DNA of 19,507 nucleotides from the NCBI GenBank assembly GCA_045106295.1, contig JBGCEI010000040.1:1-19507 (forward strand), read 5' to 3'. The stretch's first letter is position 1. Each line of letters starts with the position of its first letter. Under the pieces are notes generated by a model that was given only the letters and a program-made list of their open reading frames with translations, was not told the origin of the DNA and searched no databases. A program made the position numbers and the translations under genes. Origin of the DNA: WTJX01 sp045106295 (lineage in GTDB: Bacteria > Bacteroidota > Bacteroidia > Cytophagales > JAAEPT01). This document shows positions 5,978 to 13,122 of the stretch, in pieces.

Positions 5978-6108
5978 CTAGTATCAAGATATTAGACTTT
6001 GTTTGTTTTTTGTGTTTTGAAATTTGTGATTTAAAACACGCATACCTCAAACCTCAATACTCATTGCTATTTGGTTTCTGTAATCTGGAATTTGTAATTT
6101 CTAATAAC

Positions 6109-6116
6109 TACCTTTG
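6109..6116 (+). promoter_or_regulatory. Candidate promoter -7 box of ffh
   Basis: TACCTTTG matches TAnnTTTG exactly and ends 22 bp before the ffh ATG. The nearest TTG (6092-6094) is only 14 bp upstream; CTG at 6085-6087 is 21 bp away. The -33 element is therefore weak. The rest of the gap 5978-6108 is low-complexity, roughly 8-nt-periodic sequence (TGGAATTT, GTAATTTC) with no gene. Confidence 0.6.
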
Positions 6117-6138
6117 TATTCCCAAAAATTAACACGCA

Positions 6139-7473
6139 ATGTTTGATAATTTAAGTAGTAAACTAGATTCCGCTTTAAAGACCTTAAAAGGACAAGGAAA
6201 GATATCGGATATTAATATCGTACAGACGGTAAAAGAAATCCGACGTGCGCTGGTAGATGCCGATGTAAACTACAAAATTGCTAAAAACGTTACCGATAAG
6301 ATCAAAGACGAAGCTCTTGGTCAGAAAGTAATGACTTCTGTAAGTCCAGGTCAGTTGATGGTGAAAATCACTAACGACAAACTGGCTGAATTGATGGGAG
6401 AGAATATGGTGGACATCAACCTAAAAGGTAGTCCAGCAGTTATTCTGATTGCAGGTTTACAAGGTTCTGGTAAAACTACTTTTTCTGGTAAGCTAGCCAA
6501 TCGATTAAAAAAGCAAGGTCAAAAAGTAATGTTGACGGCATGTGATGTATACCGTCCAGCTGCTATAGAACAACTAAAAGTACTAGGTGAACAGATAGAC
6601 GTAGAAGTCTATGCTGAAATGGATAATAAAGATCCTGTTAAGATTGCTAAGAATGCAGTAAAGCATGCGAAGAGCAAAGGATATAGTACGGTAATTGTCG
6701 ATACTGCTGGTCGTTTAGCTGTTGATGAGCAAATGATGAAAGAAATCGCTCAGGTAAAGAAAGAGGTTTCTCCTTCAGAAACATTGTTTGTAGTTGATTC
6801 CATGACGGGGCAAGATGCTGTGAATACTGCAAAGGCTTTTAATGATAGACTAAATTTTGACGGAGTCGTATTAACCAAATTAGATGGTGATACTCGTGGT
6901 GGAGCAGCGCTTTCTATCCGATCTATTGTAGAGAAACCGATTAAATTCATAGGTACGGGAGAGAAGATGGATGCTATCGATGTATTCTATCCAGATAGAA
7001 TGGCAAACCGTATCCTAGGGATGGGAGATGTAGTCTCTTTAGTAGAGAAAGCACAAGACGCATTCGATGAAGAAGAAGCTCGTAGAATCAATAAAAAACT
7101 CCGTAAGAATCAATTCGATTTCGAAGATTTCTTAGGTCAGCTGCAGCAGATTAAGAAAATGGGTAACCTGAAAGATATTGTAGGAATGATTCCAGGTATG
7201 GGGAAAGCCATGAAAGGAATGGAAGTAGATAATGATGCTTTCAAACCAATAGAGGCTATGATCCATTCCATGACGAAGCACGAAAGAGCTAACCCTGATG
7301 TAATTGGTGGAAGTAGACGAAAGAGAATAGCCAAAGGTAGTGGTACTTCTATTCAACAAGTAAACGGCTTATTGAAGCAGTTTAATGACATGAAGAAGAT
7401 GACTAAAAAAATGAATAAAATGTCTGGTGGTAAGCAAGGTTTAGCAGATATGATGGGTAGTATGGGAATGTAA
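6139..7473 (+). CDS. ffh: Signal recognition particle protein Ffh (SRP54)
   Basis: The 444-residue product is full length. The N domain is at 1-90. The G domain has GLQGSGKTT (106-114), DVYRPAA (136-142), DTAGR (188-192) and TKLDGDTRGG (246-255). The Met-rich M domain begins near 300 (FLGQLQQIKKMGNLKDIVGMIPGMGK) and ends MKKMTKKMNKMSGG...MMGSMGM; it includes RRKRIAKGSGTS, the SRP RNA-binding helix. Ffh binds signal sequences of nascent membrane proteins and delivers ribosomes to FtsY in a GTP-dependent cycle. No SRP RNA gene was seen in the window. A TAnnTTTG box precedes the gene. Confidence 0.98.
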   Translation: MFDNLSSKLDSALKTLKGQGKISDINIVQTVKEIRRALVDADVNYKIAKNVTDKIKDEALGQKVMTSVSPGQLMVKITNDKLAELMGENMVDINLKGSPAVILIAGLQGSGKTTFSGKLANRLKKQGQKVMLTACDVYRPAAIEQLKVLGEQIDVEVYAEMDNKDPVKIAKNAVKHAKSKGYSTVIVDTAGRLAVDEQMMKEIAQVKKEVSPSETLFVVDSMTGQDAVNTAKAFNDRLNFDGVVLTKLDGDTRGGAALSIRSIVEKPIKFIGTGEKMDAIDVFYPDRMANRILGMGDVVSLVEKAQDAFDEEEARRINKKLRKNQFDFEDFLGQLQQIKKMGNLKDIVGMIPGMGKAMKGMEVDNDAFKPIEAMIHSMTKHERANPDVIGGSRRKRIAKGSGTSIQQVNGLLKQFNDMKKMTKKMNKMSGGKQGLADMMGSMGM

Positions 7474-7512
7474 AACCATACGAGAGAACTTCTTACAAAT
7501 ACTACCTTAATG

Positions 7513-7546
7513 ATCCCATTTAGTTCTACTAGTTGGGATTTCTTAT
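7513..7546 (+). terminator. Possible weak terminator of ffh
   Basis: ATCCCA (7513-7518) pairs with TGGGAT (7534-7539), with a small inner stem AGT/ACT and then TTCTTATG. The stem is short and the T tract broken, so confidence is modest. Confidence 0.4.
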
Positions 7547-7553
7547 GTCTTCT

Positions 7554-7591
7554 TAGATAATATTTTTAGACTAGTCTAAAAATATTATCTA
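7554..7591. promoter_or_regulatory. Perfect 38-bp palindrome, candidate operator of the TonB receptor gene
   Basis: Every base from 7554 to 7572 pairs with 7591 back to 7573. The half-site reads TAGATAATATTTTTAGACT and the axis lies between 7572 and 7573 inside ACTAGT. Its right end overlaps the first two bases of a TATATTTG -7 box (7590-7597). There is no loop and no following T run, so a dimeric or tetrameric repressor site is more likely than a terminator. The core TTAGACTAGTCTAA resembles TetR-type operators in form. Confidence 0.85.
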
Positions 7592-7597
7592 TATTTG
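7590..7597 (+). promoter_or_regulatory. Promoter -7 box of the TonB receptor gene
   Basis: TATATTTG matches TAnnTTTG exactly, 23 bp before the GTG start at 7621. The -33 region falls inside the palindrome (TTTTTAGA at 7563-7570), so a bound regulator would block RNA polymerase. No perfect TTG is present there, suggesting a promoter that may need help or is kept weak. Confidence 0.65.
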
Positions 7598-7620
7598 CTT
7601 GAATTTTATTTTTAAGTCAA

Positions 7621-9867
7621 GTGAACACAGGTTCTGTGAAACTATTCTTTACATCCTTACTTATTTTATCATCCTGTTTGGTAGATGCCCAAACTACAGT
7701 GAAGGGTAAGATAATAGATGGTGATTTTAAAGGAGTTCCTTATGCAACAGTAAGTCTTGTTGAGGCAAAAAAAGTAATCTATTCAAGCGAAGAAGGAGAG
7801 TTTGAGTTTACTAATATTCCAGTAGGAGAATACAGTTTATCAATTTCTTCTATAGGGTATCAAAAGAGTGTTGTTCAGTTTTCTGTAACTGAGGATCAAA
7901 CGGAATTGCAACTAGAAAAAGTTCAACTAAAAACAGATGAAACACTTCTCAGTGAAGTGGTAGTAACAGGAACATTGAAGCCAGTGTACCTAAAAGATTC
8001 ACCAGTAAAAACAGAAGTAGTTACTTCCAAATACTTGAGAGATAACATAGCACCTATGAACTTATCAGAAAGTATTTTTCTGATAAATGGAGTACAGGAA
8101 GTAATTGGTTGCGGTATATGTTATACGAATAGTATATCCATCAATGGATTACCAGGTCCAAATACAGCTATATTGCTTGATGGAATGCCTATCTATGGTA
8201 ATTTAGCTTCGGTTTATGGGTTGAATAGTATTCCGAATAGTGTTATTGATCGCATAGAGATTATTAAAGGTCCTTCTTCAACATTGTATGGTGCTGAAGC
8301 TACTGCAGGGGTAATTAACGTAATTACTAAAAGCCCAAAGAATACGGATAGATTAACAGCGGAGCTTAAGACAACTGAACATTTAGAAACATTTGCTAAT
8401 GCTGCATACACATATAAGACCTCAAAAATGGATGTCTTATTAGGAGGGAATTATACAAAATTAGCCAACTTTGATGATAACAATAATGACCAATTCAGCG
8501 ATGTAGTTCATTTAGATCAGTATGGCGCTTTTTCTAAATTTTCATTCAGTCGAAAAAGTAAGAAGCGCTTAGATTTAGCATTAAAGTATTACTATGAAGA
8601 TAGAAGAAATGGAGTGGATGAATATTTGAAAAATGGAGCTTACAAAAACCTTAGAGGAGATACTTCGATATACGGAGAGAGTGTCTTTACACATAGGGCA
8701 GAATTAATAGGTTCGTATGAATTACCAACCAAACCAAATTTACGTTTGGATTATTCGCTGAGTTATCACAAACAAAATAGCTTTTACGGAGCGGATTCAT
8801 TTAATGCGAATCAGAAAATAGTGTTTGCTAACTTTTTGTACAATAAAACCAGTAAGAAACATGACTTCATTTTAGGGTTAGCCAACCGATATCAATATTA
8901 CGATGATAATACGTTTGCTACGGAACAAAACGGGAAGAATAATCCTGAGAACCAATACATACCTGGCGTTTTTTTACAAGACGAATGGTTACTCAACAAA
9001 GGATGGGTCTTGTTAAGCGGACTCAGAATGGATCACTACAATGATGAAGGTTTGATTTTTTCTCCAAGAATTAATGTAAAGAAAAAGATTGGGAACTGGA
9101 CGAATATGAGATTTAATACAGGGACAGGATTTAGAGTAGTAAATATCTTTACGGAAGAGCATACAGCACTTTCTAGAGGTAGTCAGGTGGTCTTTGAAGA
9201 TGATTTAAAACCTGAACGTTCATATAATGCTACATTGAATGTTAACCATTTATACACTGCTGGAAAAGCGCAAGGAAGTATTGATATAGACTTTTTTTAT
9301 ACCTACTTCTCTAATAGAATAGTAGGAGATTTTTCTTCAACAGCTGCTGTGTACCGAAATTTAGAAGGTTATTCAGTATCAAGAGGTGTTAGTCTAAATA
9401 TTTCACATAAATCTAAATCACCATTTACATTTACATTGGGAGGGATCTTATTGAGTGCTTTTACAAAAGACAATGAAAACGGTGTAAGAAAAAAGGCACC
9501 TATTTCATTTTCTACGACATGGAGTTTAGTAAATACGCTTAATTACCGTTTTAAGAAATCAAAATTATTACTTGCTCTTACTACAAAAGTGGTAGGTCCC
9601 ATTAATTTAAATATAGCAGTACCTAACAGGCCAGAAAAGTCTGAGCCATTTGTTTTTCAAACAGTACAGCTAACAAAAACTGTTAAGAAATTTGAACTGT
9701 ACACAGGTGTGCAAAATTTATGGAGTTATGTACAGAATTTTTCTCCTTTATATGGAACGGATGGTCCAGAAAACCTTGGGTTTTCAGATGATTTTAATAC
9801 AGACTATGCGTATGGCCCGTTAGAAGGGAGAGAGCTTTACTTTGGTGTGAGGTTATCAATTGAATAA
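7621..9867 (+). CDS. TonB-dependent outer membrane receptor with CarboxypepD_reg-like domain and CxxC plug
   Basis: The 748-residue product starts with a signal peptide (KLFFTSLLILSSCLVDAQ, cleavage near 24). A carboxypeptidase-regulatory-like domain follows at about 26-100 (VKGKIIDGDFKGVPYATVSL...IPVGEYSLSISSIGYQ). A linker with SEVVVTGTLKP (TonB-box-like, about 111-121) leads to the plug at about 125-240, with NGLPGPNTAILLDGMPIYG and RIEIIKGPSSTLYGAEATAGVINVITK. The barrel runs to the C-terminus and ends in an aromatic strand (LYFGVRLSIE). The plug holds GCGIC with Cys164 and Cys167. Such receptors import chelated metals, cobalamin or other ligands using TonB energy; the ligand here is unknown. 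The start is GTG. A second in-frame GTG at 7636 would give MKLFFTSLL, an equally good signal peptide. No SusD partner is adjacent, so glycan uptake is unlikely. Confidence 0.95.
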   Translation: MNTGSVKLFFTSLLILSSCLVDAQTTVKGKIIDGDFKGVPYATVSLVEAKKVIYSSEEGEFEFTNIPVGEYSLSISSIGYQKSVVQFSVTEDQTELQLEKVQLKTDETLLSEVVVTGTLKPVYLKDSPVKTEVVTSKYLRDNIAPMNLSESIFLINGVQEVIGCGICYTNSISINGLPGPNTAILLDGMPIYGNLASVYGLNSIPNSVIDRIEIIKGPSSTLYGAEATAGVINVITKSPKNTDRLTAELKTTEHLETFANAAYTYKTSKMDVLLGGNYTKLANFDDNNNDQFSDVVHLDQYGAFSKFSFSRKSKKRLDLALKYYYEDRRNGVDEYLKNGAYKNLRGDTSIYGESVFTHRAELIGSYELPTKPNLRLDYSLSYHKQNSFYGADSFNANQKIVFANFLYNKTSKKHDFILGLANRYQYYDDNTFATEQNGKNNPENQYIPGVFLQDEWLLNKGWVLLSGLRMDHYNDEGLIFSPRINVKKKIGNWTNMRFNTGTGFRVVNIFTEEHTALSRGSQVVFEDDLKPERSYNATLNVNHLYTAGKAQGSIDIDFFYTYFSNRIVGDFSSTAAVYRNLEGYSVSRGVSLNISHKSKSPFTFTLGGILLSAFTKDNENGVRKKAPISFSTTWSLVNTLNYRFKKSKLLLALTTKVVGPINLNIAVPNRPEKSEPFVFQTVQLTKTVKKFELYTGVQNLWSYVQNFSPLYGTDGPENLGFSDDFNTDYAYGPLEGRELYFGVRLSIE

Positions 9868-9868
9868 A

Positions 9869-9901
9869 TAAAAAAAGCTACCTCAAAGAGATAGCTTTCT
9901 A
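9869..9901 (-). terminator. Bidirectional terminator between convergent genes
   Basis: The hairpin AAAGCTAcCTC-AAA-GAGaTAGCTTT (9874-9898) has ten pairs and one C/A mismatch. On the minus strand it runs into a T stretch (A run at 9871-9876), serving the 9923-10225 gene. On the plus strand it is followed by TTTCT, serving the TonB receptor gene less strongly. Confidence 0.8.
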
Positions 9902-9922
9902 ATATTCTTGAGTAAGTAAAAC

Positions 9923-10225
9923 TTACTTAACTAAACCTTTTACAGCATCGTTAGCACTTTCTACAGCTCCATCCACAGCTTTTCCAGCATCAGAAGCTAA
10001 AGAGTCAGCTTGTGCAGCTACAGATTCTACAGCACCTTCAGCCGCATTAGTAGCGCCTTCTACAGCAGCATTTGCAGCATCAGTAGCACCTTCTACAGCA
10101 GAGTTAGCAGCTTCGGTTGCCGTTTCAGCAGCATTGTTAGCAGCATTTTTTGCTTTATCACAAGAAGTAAAAGAGATCATAAGAGCGCCTGCGAATACGC
10201 AAGCAGTTAAAATTGACTTTTTCAT
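9923..10225 (-). CDS. Alanine-rich lipoprotein with 11-residue helical repeats
   Basis: The 100-residue product has a lipoprotein signal (MKKSILTACVFAGALMISFTSC, acylated Cys22). The mature part is almost wholly Ala, Glu, Asp, Asn, Val and Gly with no aromatics. From about residue 42 it shows 11-mers: SAVEGATDAAN, AAVEGATNAAE, GAVESVAAQAD, then a looser DAGKAVDGAVES. An 11-residue period fits a right-handed or amphipathic helix as in group 3 LEA proteins and apolipoprotein-like repeats. It would hang from a membrane leaflet in the periplasm or on the surface. Such small Ala-rich lipoproteins occur in Bacteroidota, but I know no assigned function. A TACTTTTA (10254-10261, minus strand) could be a degenerate -7 box. 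Confidence 0.85.
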   Translation of the reverse strand: MKKSILTACVFAGALMISFTSCDKAKNAANNAAETATEAANSAVEGATDAANAAVEGATNAAEGAVESVAAQADSLASDAGKAVDGAVESANDAVKGLVK

Positions 10226-10289
10226 AACAAATAAAATTTTATTTCTGTTTCTATAAAAGTAGAAAAACTAATAGAAAATAACGCATTGT

Positions 10290-10787
10290 TTATCGAAAAA
10301 AACGATCAACCCAAGATTTATCTATGGATACCTTCCAATTGTTTAGTAAAGCGAGGTATGTATTTACTTGATTATTGAATACGAAAGAATCTTTTGTAAT
10401 AACTTGACTAGCTATTGCATCTTTTATTTTTCTGAAATCTACCATCTGTATTCCTTCAGTAGTTTCGAATGCTACATGTGATTTATCAAGTAAACTAATC
10501 GATAAGTCTTTTTCGAGCTCTTGAATAATGTGTACAGAAGAATCTATGGAACAACCCGATGCCGTGGCCTGAGAGTTATTTACCCCTAAAATAATAAATC
10601 GATTAGAAACAATAGTAAAGTCACCTGCCAAAGCATTTCCGTGACTCTGCCACGAAGAGATAAACTGAGTAAGTTTAGTATGAATGTGATTTACTTGTTC
10701 TTCAGATAATAGGGTAGAAGATTGGTATACCCAAATAGGTGAATCTGGTGTAAGCTGTAACTCTTCAATTGTTTTTTCTTGTACCAT
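10290..10787 (-). CDS. Bacteroidota-conserved small protein, usually annotated 'ABC transporter ATPase'; function unknown
   Basis: The start is placed at ATG 10787 (MVQEKTIEELQL, 165 residues); the frame could extend to a TTG at 10814, but that overlaps the upstream gene by 23 bp. The core is PDSPIWVYQSSTLLSEEQ...FISSWQSHGNALAGDFTIVSNRFIILGVN...ATASGCSIDSSVHIIQELEKDLSISLLDKSHVAF. I recognise this as a family of about 150-165 residues that databases often call ABC transporter ATPase. No Walker A (GxxGxGKS) or Walker B is present, so that name is unsupported by the sequence. The SGCSIDSSV block with its Cys is the most conserved-looking part. It sits 4 bp after an Fe-S protein gene in one operon, hinting at a redox or Fe-S-linked role. 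Confidence 0.85.
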   Translation of the reverse strand: MVQEKTIEELQLTPDSPIWVYQSSTLLSEEQVNHIHTKLTQFISSWQSHGNALAGDFTIVSNRFIILGVNNSQATASGCSIDSSVHIIQELEKDLSISLLDKSHVAFETTEGIQMVDFRKIKDAIASQVITKDSFVFNNQVNTYLALLNNWKVSIDKSWVDRFFR

Positions 10788-10791
10788 TTCT

Positions 10792-11583
10792 TTACAACCC
10801 TTTTTCTTGAGCAATTAGTTCAGCTAAATCGTAGACTTTAATCTCTTTTTCCTTTTCCTTATGTTTAATACCGTCACTTAACATCAACATGCAGAAAGGA
10901 CAGGCAGCAGCGACTACCTCAGCTCCTGTTTCAATAATATCTTCTGTTCTTTCGTGATGAATTTCTTTTGTGCCATTTTCGGCTTCTTTAAAGATCTGAG
11001 CACCACCAGCTCCACAACACAATCCTTTTGTTTTGCATCGCTTCATCTCTACCAAGTCAGCGTCTAAAACTTCTAGTACCTCTCTAGGAGCTTCGTAGAT
11101 GTTATTAGCTCTACCTAAATAACAAGAATCATGATAAGTGATTTTTTTACCTTTAAAAACGCCACCACCTTCTAATTTTATTTTTCCTTCATTAATCAAT
11201 TCCTGTAGATAAGTAGAATGATGAACTACTTCATAATTACCACCTAACTCTGGATATTCATTTTTAATGGTATTAAAACAATGAGGACAAGCAGTTACAA
11301 TCTTTTGAATTCCGTAACCATTTAAAACTTGAATATTCGAAGCAGCCTGCATTTGAAATAAAAATTCATTACCAGCTCTTCTAGCAGGATCCCCTGTACA
11401 ACTTTCTTCTGGTCCTAATACAGCAAAATCAATGGATAAATGCTGAAGTATTTTAATGAATGAGACAGTTACTTTTTTATATCGTTCATCGAACGATCCA
11501 GCACACCCTACCCAAAAAACGATAGCTGGAGATTTACCTTCTGCCGCTAACTCTGAAACTAATGGTATCTTTTTATCACTCAT
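10792..11583 (-). CDS. (Fe-S)-binding CCG-domain protein, heterodisulfide reductase B / GlcF-like
   Basis: The 263-residue product has two cysteine-rich CCG-type modules. The first has Cys27, SCTGDPARRAG (Cys62) and CPHC (Cys99, Cys102). The second has DSCYLGR (Cys154), GLCCGAGG (Cys189-Cys190) and CPFC (Cys228, Cys231). CCG domains bind unusual [4Fe-4S] clusters in HdrB, GlcF, LutA and the DsrK/TmcB type. It is soluble (no membrane segment) and probably pairs with the membrane Fe-S protein encoded one base upstream. Together they would form a quinone-linked or thiol/disulfide electron-transfer complex; the substrate is unknown. This is the same split of domains that HdrD and DsrK carry in one chain. 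Confidence 0.92.
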   Translation of the reverse strand: MSDKKIPLVSELAAEGKSPAIVFWVGCAGSFDERYKKVTVSFIKILQHLSIDFAVLGPEESCTGDPARRAGNEFLFQMQAASNIQVLNGYGIQKIVTACPHCFNTIKNEYPELGGNYEVVHHSTYLQELINEGKIKLEGGGVFKGKKITYHDSCYLGRANNIYEAPREVLEVLDADLVEMKRCKTKGLCCGAGGAQIFKEAENGTKEIHHERTEDIIETGAEVVAAACPFCMLMLSDGIKHKEKEKEIKVYDLAELIAQEKGL

Positions 11584-11584
11584 A

Positions 11585-12901
11585 CTATTCGTCTTTTTTT
11601 AATTCATTTGCCCAGTTAAACCGATCACTAGGTGGAAACTTCCACGGGTTAAAACTAGTCTCTACATTCTGATACATTCCAGTCCACTCATTCGGAACCT
11701 TAGATTCTTCCATCGTTTTATATCGACGTAACTCCAATATGATATTCAAAGGGTTGATGTTTACAGGGCAAGCCTCTACACAAGCATTACAAGTTGTACA
11801 AGCCAATAATTCTTCTTCCGTAATGTAATCGTCTATTAAAGACTTTCCATCGTCATGAGCCTCTCCATGTTTCTTTCTGTTCAATCCAACCTCCTCAGCT
11901 CTATCACGAGTATCCATCATGATTTTTCTAGGAGATAGCTTCTTCCCAGTTAAATTAGCCGGGCAATTAGAGGTGCATCTTCCGCATTCTGTACAGCTAT
12001 ATGCTTCTAATAAATTTTTCCATGACAAGTCTTGCACATCTTTTGCTCCAAACCTAGCAATTTCCTCTGGAGGATTAGTAGCTGCAGCAGATGGATTCAT
12101 CATCAATTGAACTTCTTGAGTAATAGCAGGCATATTAGCCATCTGTCCTTTAGGTTCTATATTCGTGAAGTATGTATTTGGGAATGCTAAAAAAATATGC
12201 AAATGCTTTGAATACAGTACATAGTTCGCAAAACAAAGAATTCCACAAAAGTGAGCCCACCAATAAAAGCGTTCAGCTAGATGAATAGAATTCAAAGAAG
12301 CATTCTCATATAAGGGTACAAACCATTTACTAGCCCAAAAGGAAAGGGGAGAAGAAGCTTGTTCTTTGATTTGAATAGCAGTATCAGTAGCATTCATATT
12401 TAATAAAAAGAGCATCAATAGAATTTCGAATACCAAAATAAGGTTAGCATCTAATTTAGGCCATTTAGACATTTCTTCTCCAGAAAAACGTTTAATGCCA
12501 ATAACATTTCTTCTAATCAAGAATACAATACAAACTACTATTACGCCAACAGCAAAGAATTCAAAAAAGTTAATTAAAAAAGTGTAAAACGGAATTCCCA
12601 ATACTGGAAGGAATACCCTATGTGTACCAAATAGTCCGTCTATTATTATTTCTAGTAATTCAATGTTAATAAATAAGAAACCAACATAGATAATAAGATG
12701 TAAAAAAGCAGGGATTGGTCGCTTGAACATCTTCTTTTGTCCCAATGCAATTAAAACCATTTGCCAGAGGCGATCTTTTTTTGATCCAATAGGAGAAAAG
12801 TCTTTCCCTATCATGATGTTGTTTTTTAGCCTTTTAACGCTTTTAACAAAGAAAACGATTCCAATAACGAGTAAAATCAAGAAGAGAAATTGTGCTATCA
12901 T
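11585..12901 (-). CDS. Membrane-anchored 4Fe-4S oxidoreductase (HdrC/HdrE-like fusion)
   Basis: The 438-residue product has about five hydrophobic segments in its N-terminal half (around 4-20, 68-90, 104-130, 152-170 and 214-231). A cytoplasmic domain holds two [4Fe-4S] motifs, CTECGRCTSNC (Cys303, 306, 309, 313) and CTTCNACVEAC (Cys368, 371, 374, 378). His residues in or near the membrane segments (His68, His217, His233, His235) could ligate haem b, as in NarI/HdrE-type subunits; this is inference. It is the first gene of a three-gene operon and one base from the CCG protein gene. A likely role is passing electrons between the quinone pool and the CCG subunit. Confidence 0.9.
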   Translation of the reverse strand: MIAQFLFLILLVIGIVFFVKSVKRLKNNIMIGKDFSPIGSKKDRLWQMVLIALGQKKMFKRPIPAFLHLIIYVGFLFINIELLEIIIDGLFGTHRVFLPVLGIPFYTFLINFFEFFAVGVIVVCIVFLIRRNVIGIKRFSGEEMSKWPKLDANLILVFEILLMLFLLNMNATDTAIQIKEQASSPLSFWASKWFVPLYENASLNSIHLAERFYWWAHFCGILCFANYVLYSKHLHIFLAFPNTYFTNIEPKGQMANMPAITQEVQLMMNPSAAATNPPEEIARFGAKDVQDLSWKNLLEAYSCTECGRCTSNCPANLTGKKLSPRKIMMDTRDRAEEVGLNRKKHGEAHDDGKSLIDDYITEEELLACTTCNACVEACPVNINPLNIILELRRYKTMEESKVPNEWTGMYQNVETSFNPWKFPPSDRFNWANELKKDE

Positions 12902-12954
12902 AAAAGTATTAATATCAATTAGTGAAATCCTTTTTTAAATATAGAAAAATATTT

Positions 12955-12962
12955 TATATTTG
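12955..12962 (+). promoter_or_regulatory. Promoter -7 box of tRNA-Phe
   Basis: TATATTTG matches TAnnTTTG exactly and ends 12 bp before the tRNA 5' end. No TTG occurs at the -33 spacing. The box also forms the right arm of an AAATATA/TATATTT inverted repeat (12937-12943 with 12955-12961). Confidence 0.6.
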
Positions 12963-12974
12963 CCCTCCCTTAAG

Positions 12975-13047
12975 GGTGCTATAGCTCAGTTGGTAGAGCA
13001 TCGGACTGAAAATCCGTGTGTCACAGGTTCGAGTCCCGTTAGCACCA
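12975..13047 (+). tRNA. tRNA-Phe (anticodon GAA)
   Basis: The cloverleaf is complete. The acceptor GGTGCTA (12975-12981) pairs fully with TAGCACC (13040-13046), and the discriminator is A13047. The D stem is GCTC/GAGC. The anticodon loop CTGAAAA has GAA at 13008-13010. The variable loop is GTGTC and the T loop TTCGAGT. There are two non-canonical positions: T13001 opposite T13017 at the top of the anticodon stem, and A13025 opposite C13037 in the T stem. CCA is not encoded. This is the only plus-strand gene between two minus-strand operons. Confidence 0.95.
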
Positions 13048-13057
13048 CATTAAGTTT

Positions 13058-13092
13058 AAACCCTTCTTTTCTTACGAATTGAAGGGTTTTTT
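13058..13092 (+). terminator. Terminator of tRNA-Phe
   Basis: AAACCCTTC (13058-13066) pairs with GAAGGGTTT (13081-13089), followed by T to 13092. The loop is 14 nt. It may also act on the minus strand for the 13123-13716 gene. Confidence 0.85.
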
Positions 13093-13122
13093 GTTGCCTT
13101 TTTATCTGTTAAGTAATAAAGA

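Noticed and set aside
7132..7359. Minus-strand frames inside the ffh M domain
   Set aside because: They overlap a full-length conserved gene in antisense and lack any domain or promoter.
7554..7591. Reading the 38-bp palindrome as the ffh terminator
   Set aside because: It has no loop and no T run after the stem, and it overlaps an exact -7 box of the next gene. A separate weak hairpin at 7513-7539 suits ffh better.
7554..7591. Classical Fur box upstream of the TonB receptor
   Set aside because: Only the outer GATAATA/TATTATC ends resemble Fur half-sites, and they are about 20 bp apart rather than adjacent. The match to the 19-bp consensus is poor.
10010..10210. Plus-strand frame opposite the Ala-rich lipoprotein, with repeated Ser/Phe/Ile
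   Set aside because: It is the antisense shadow of the 11-residue repeats and has no independent start signal.
10290..10787. ABC transporter ATPase as suggested by the usual family name
   Set aside because: No Walker A, Walker B or ABC signature motif can be found in the 165 residues.
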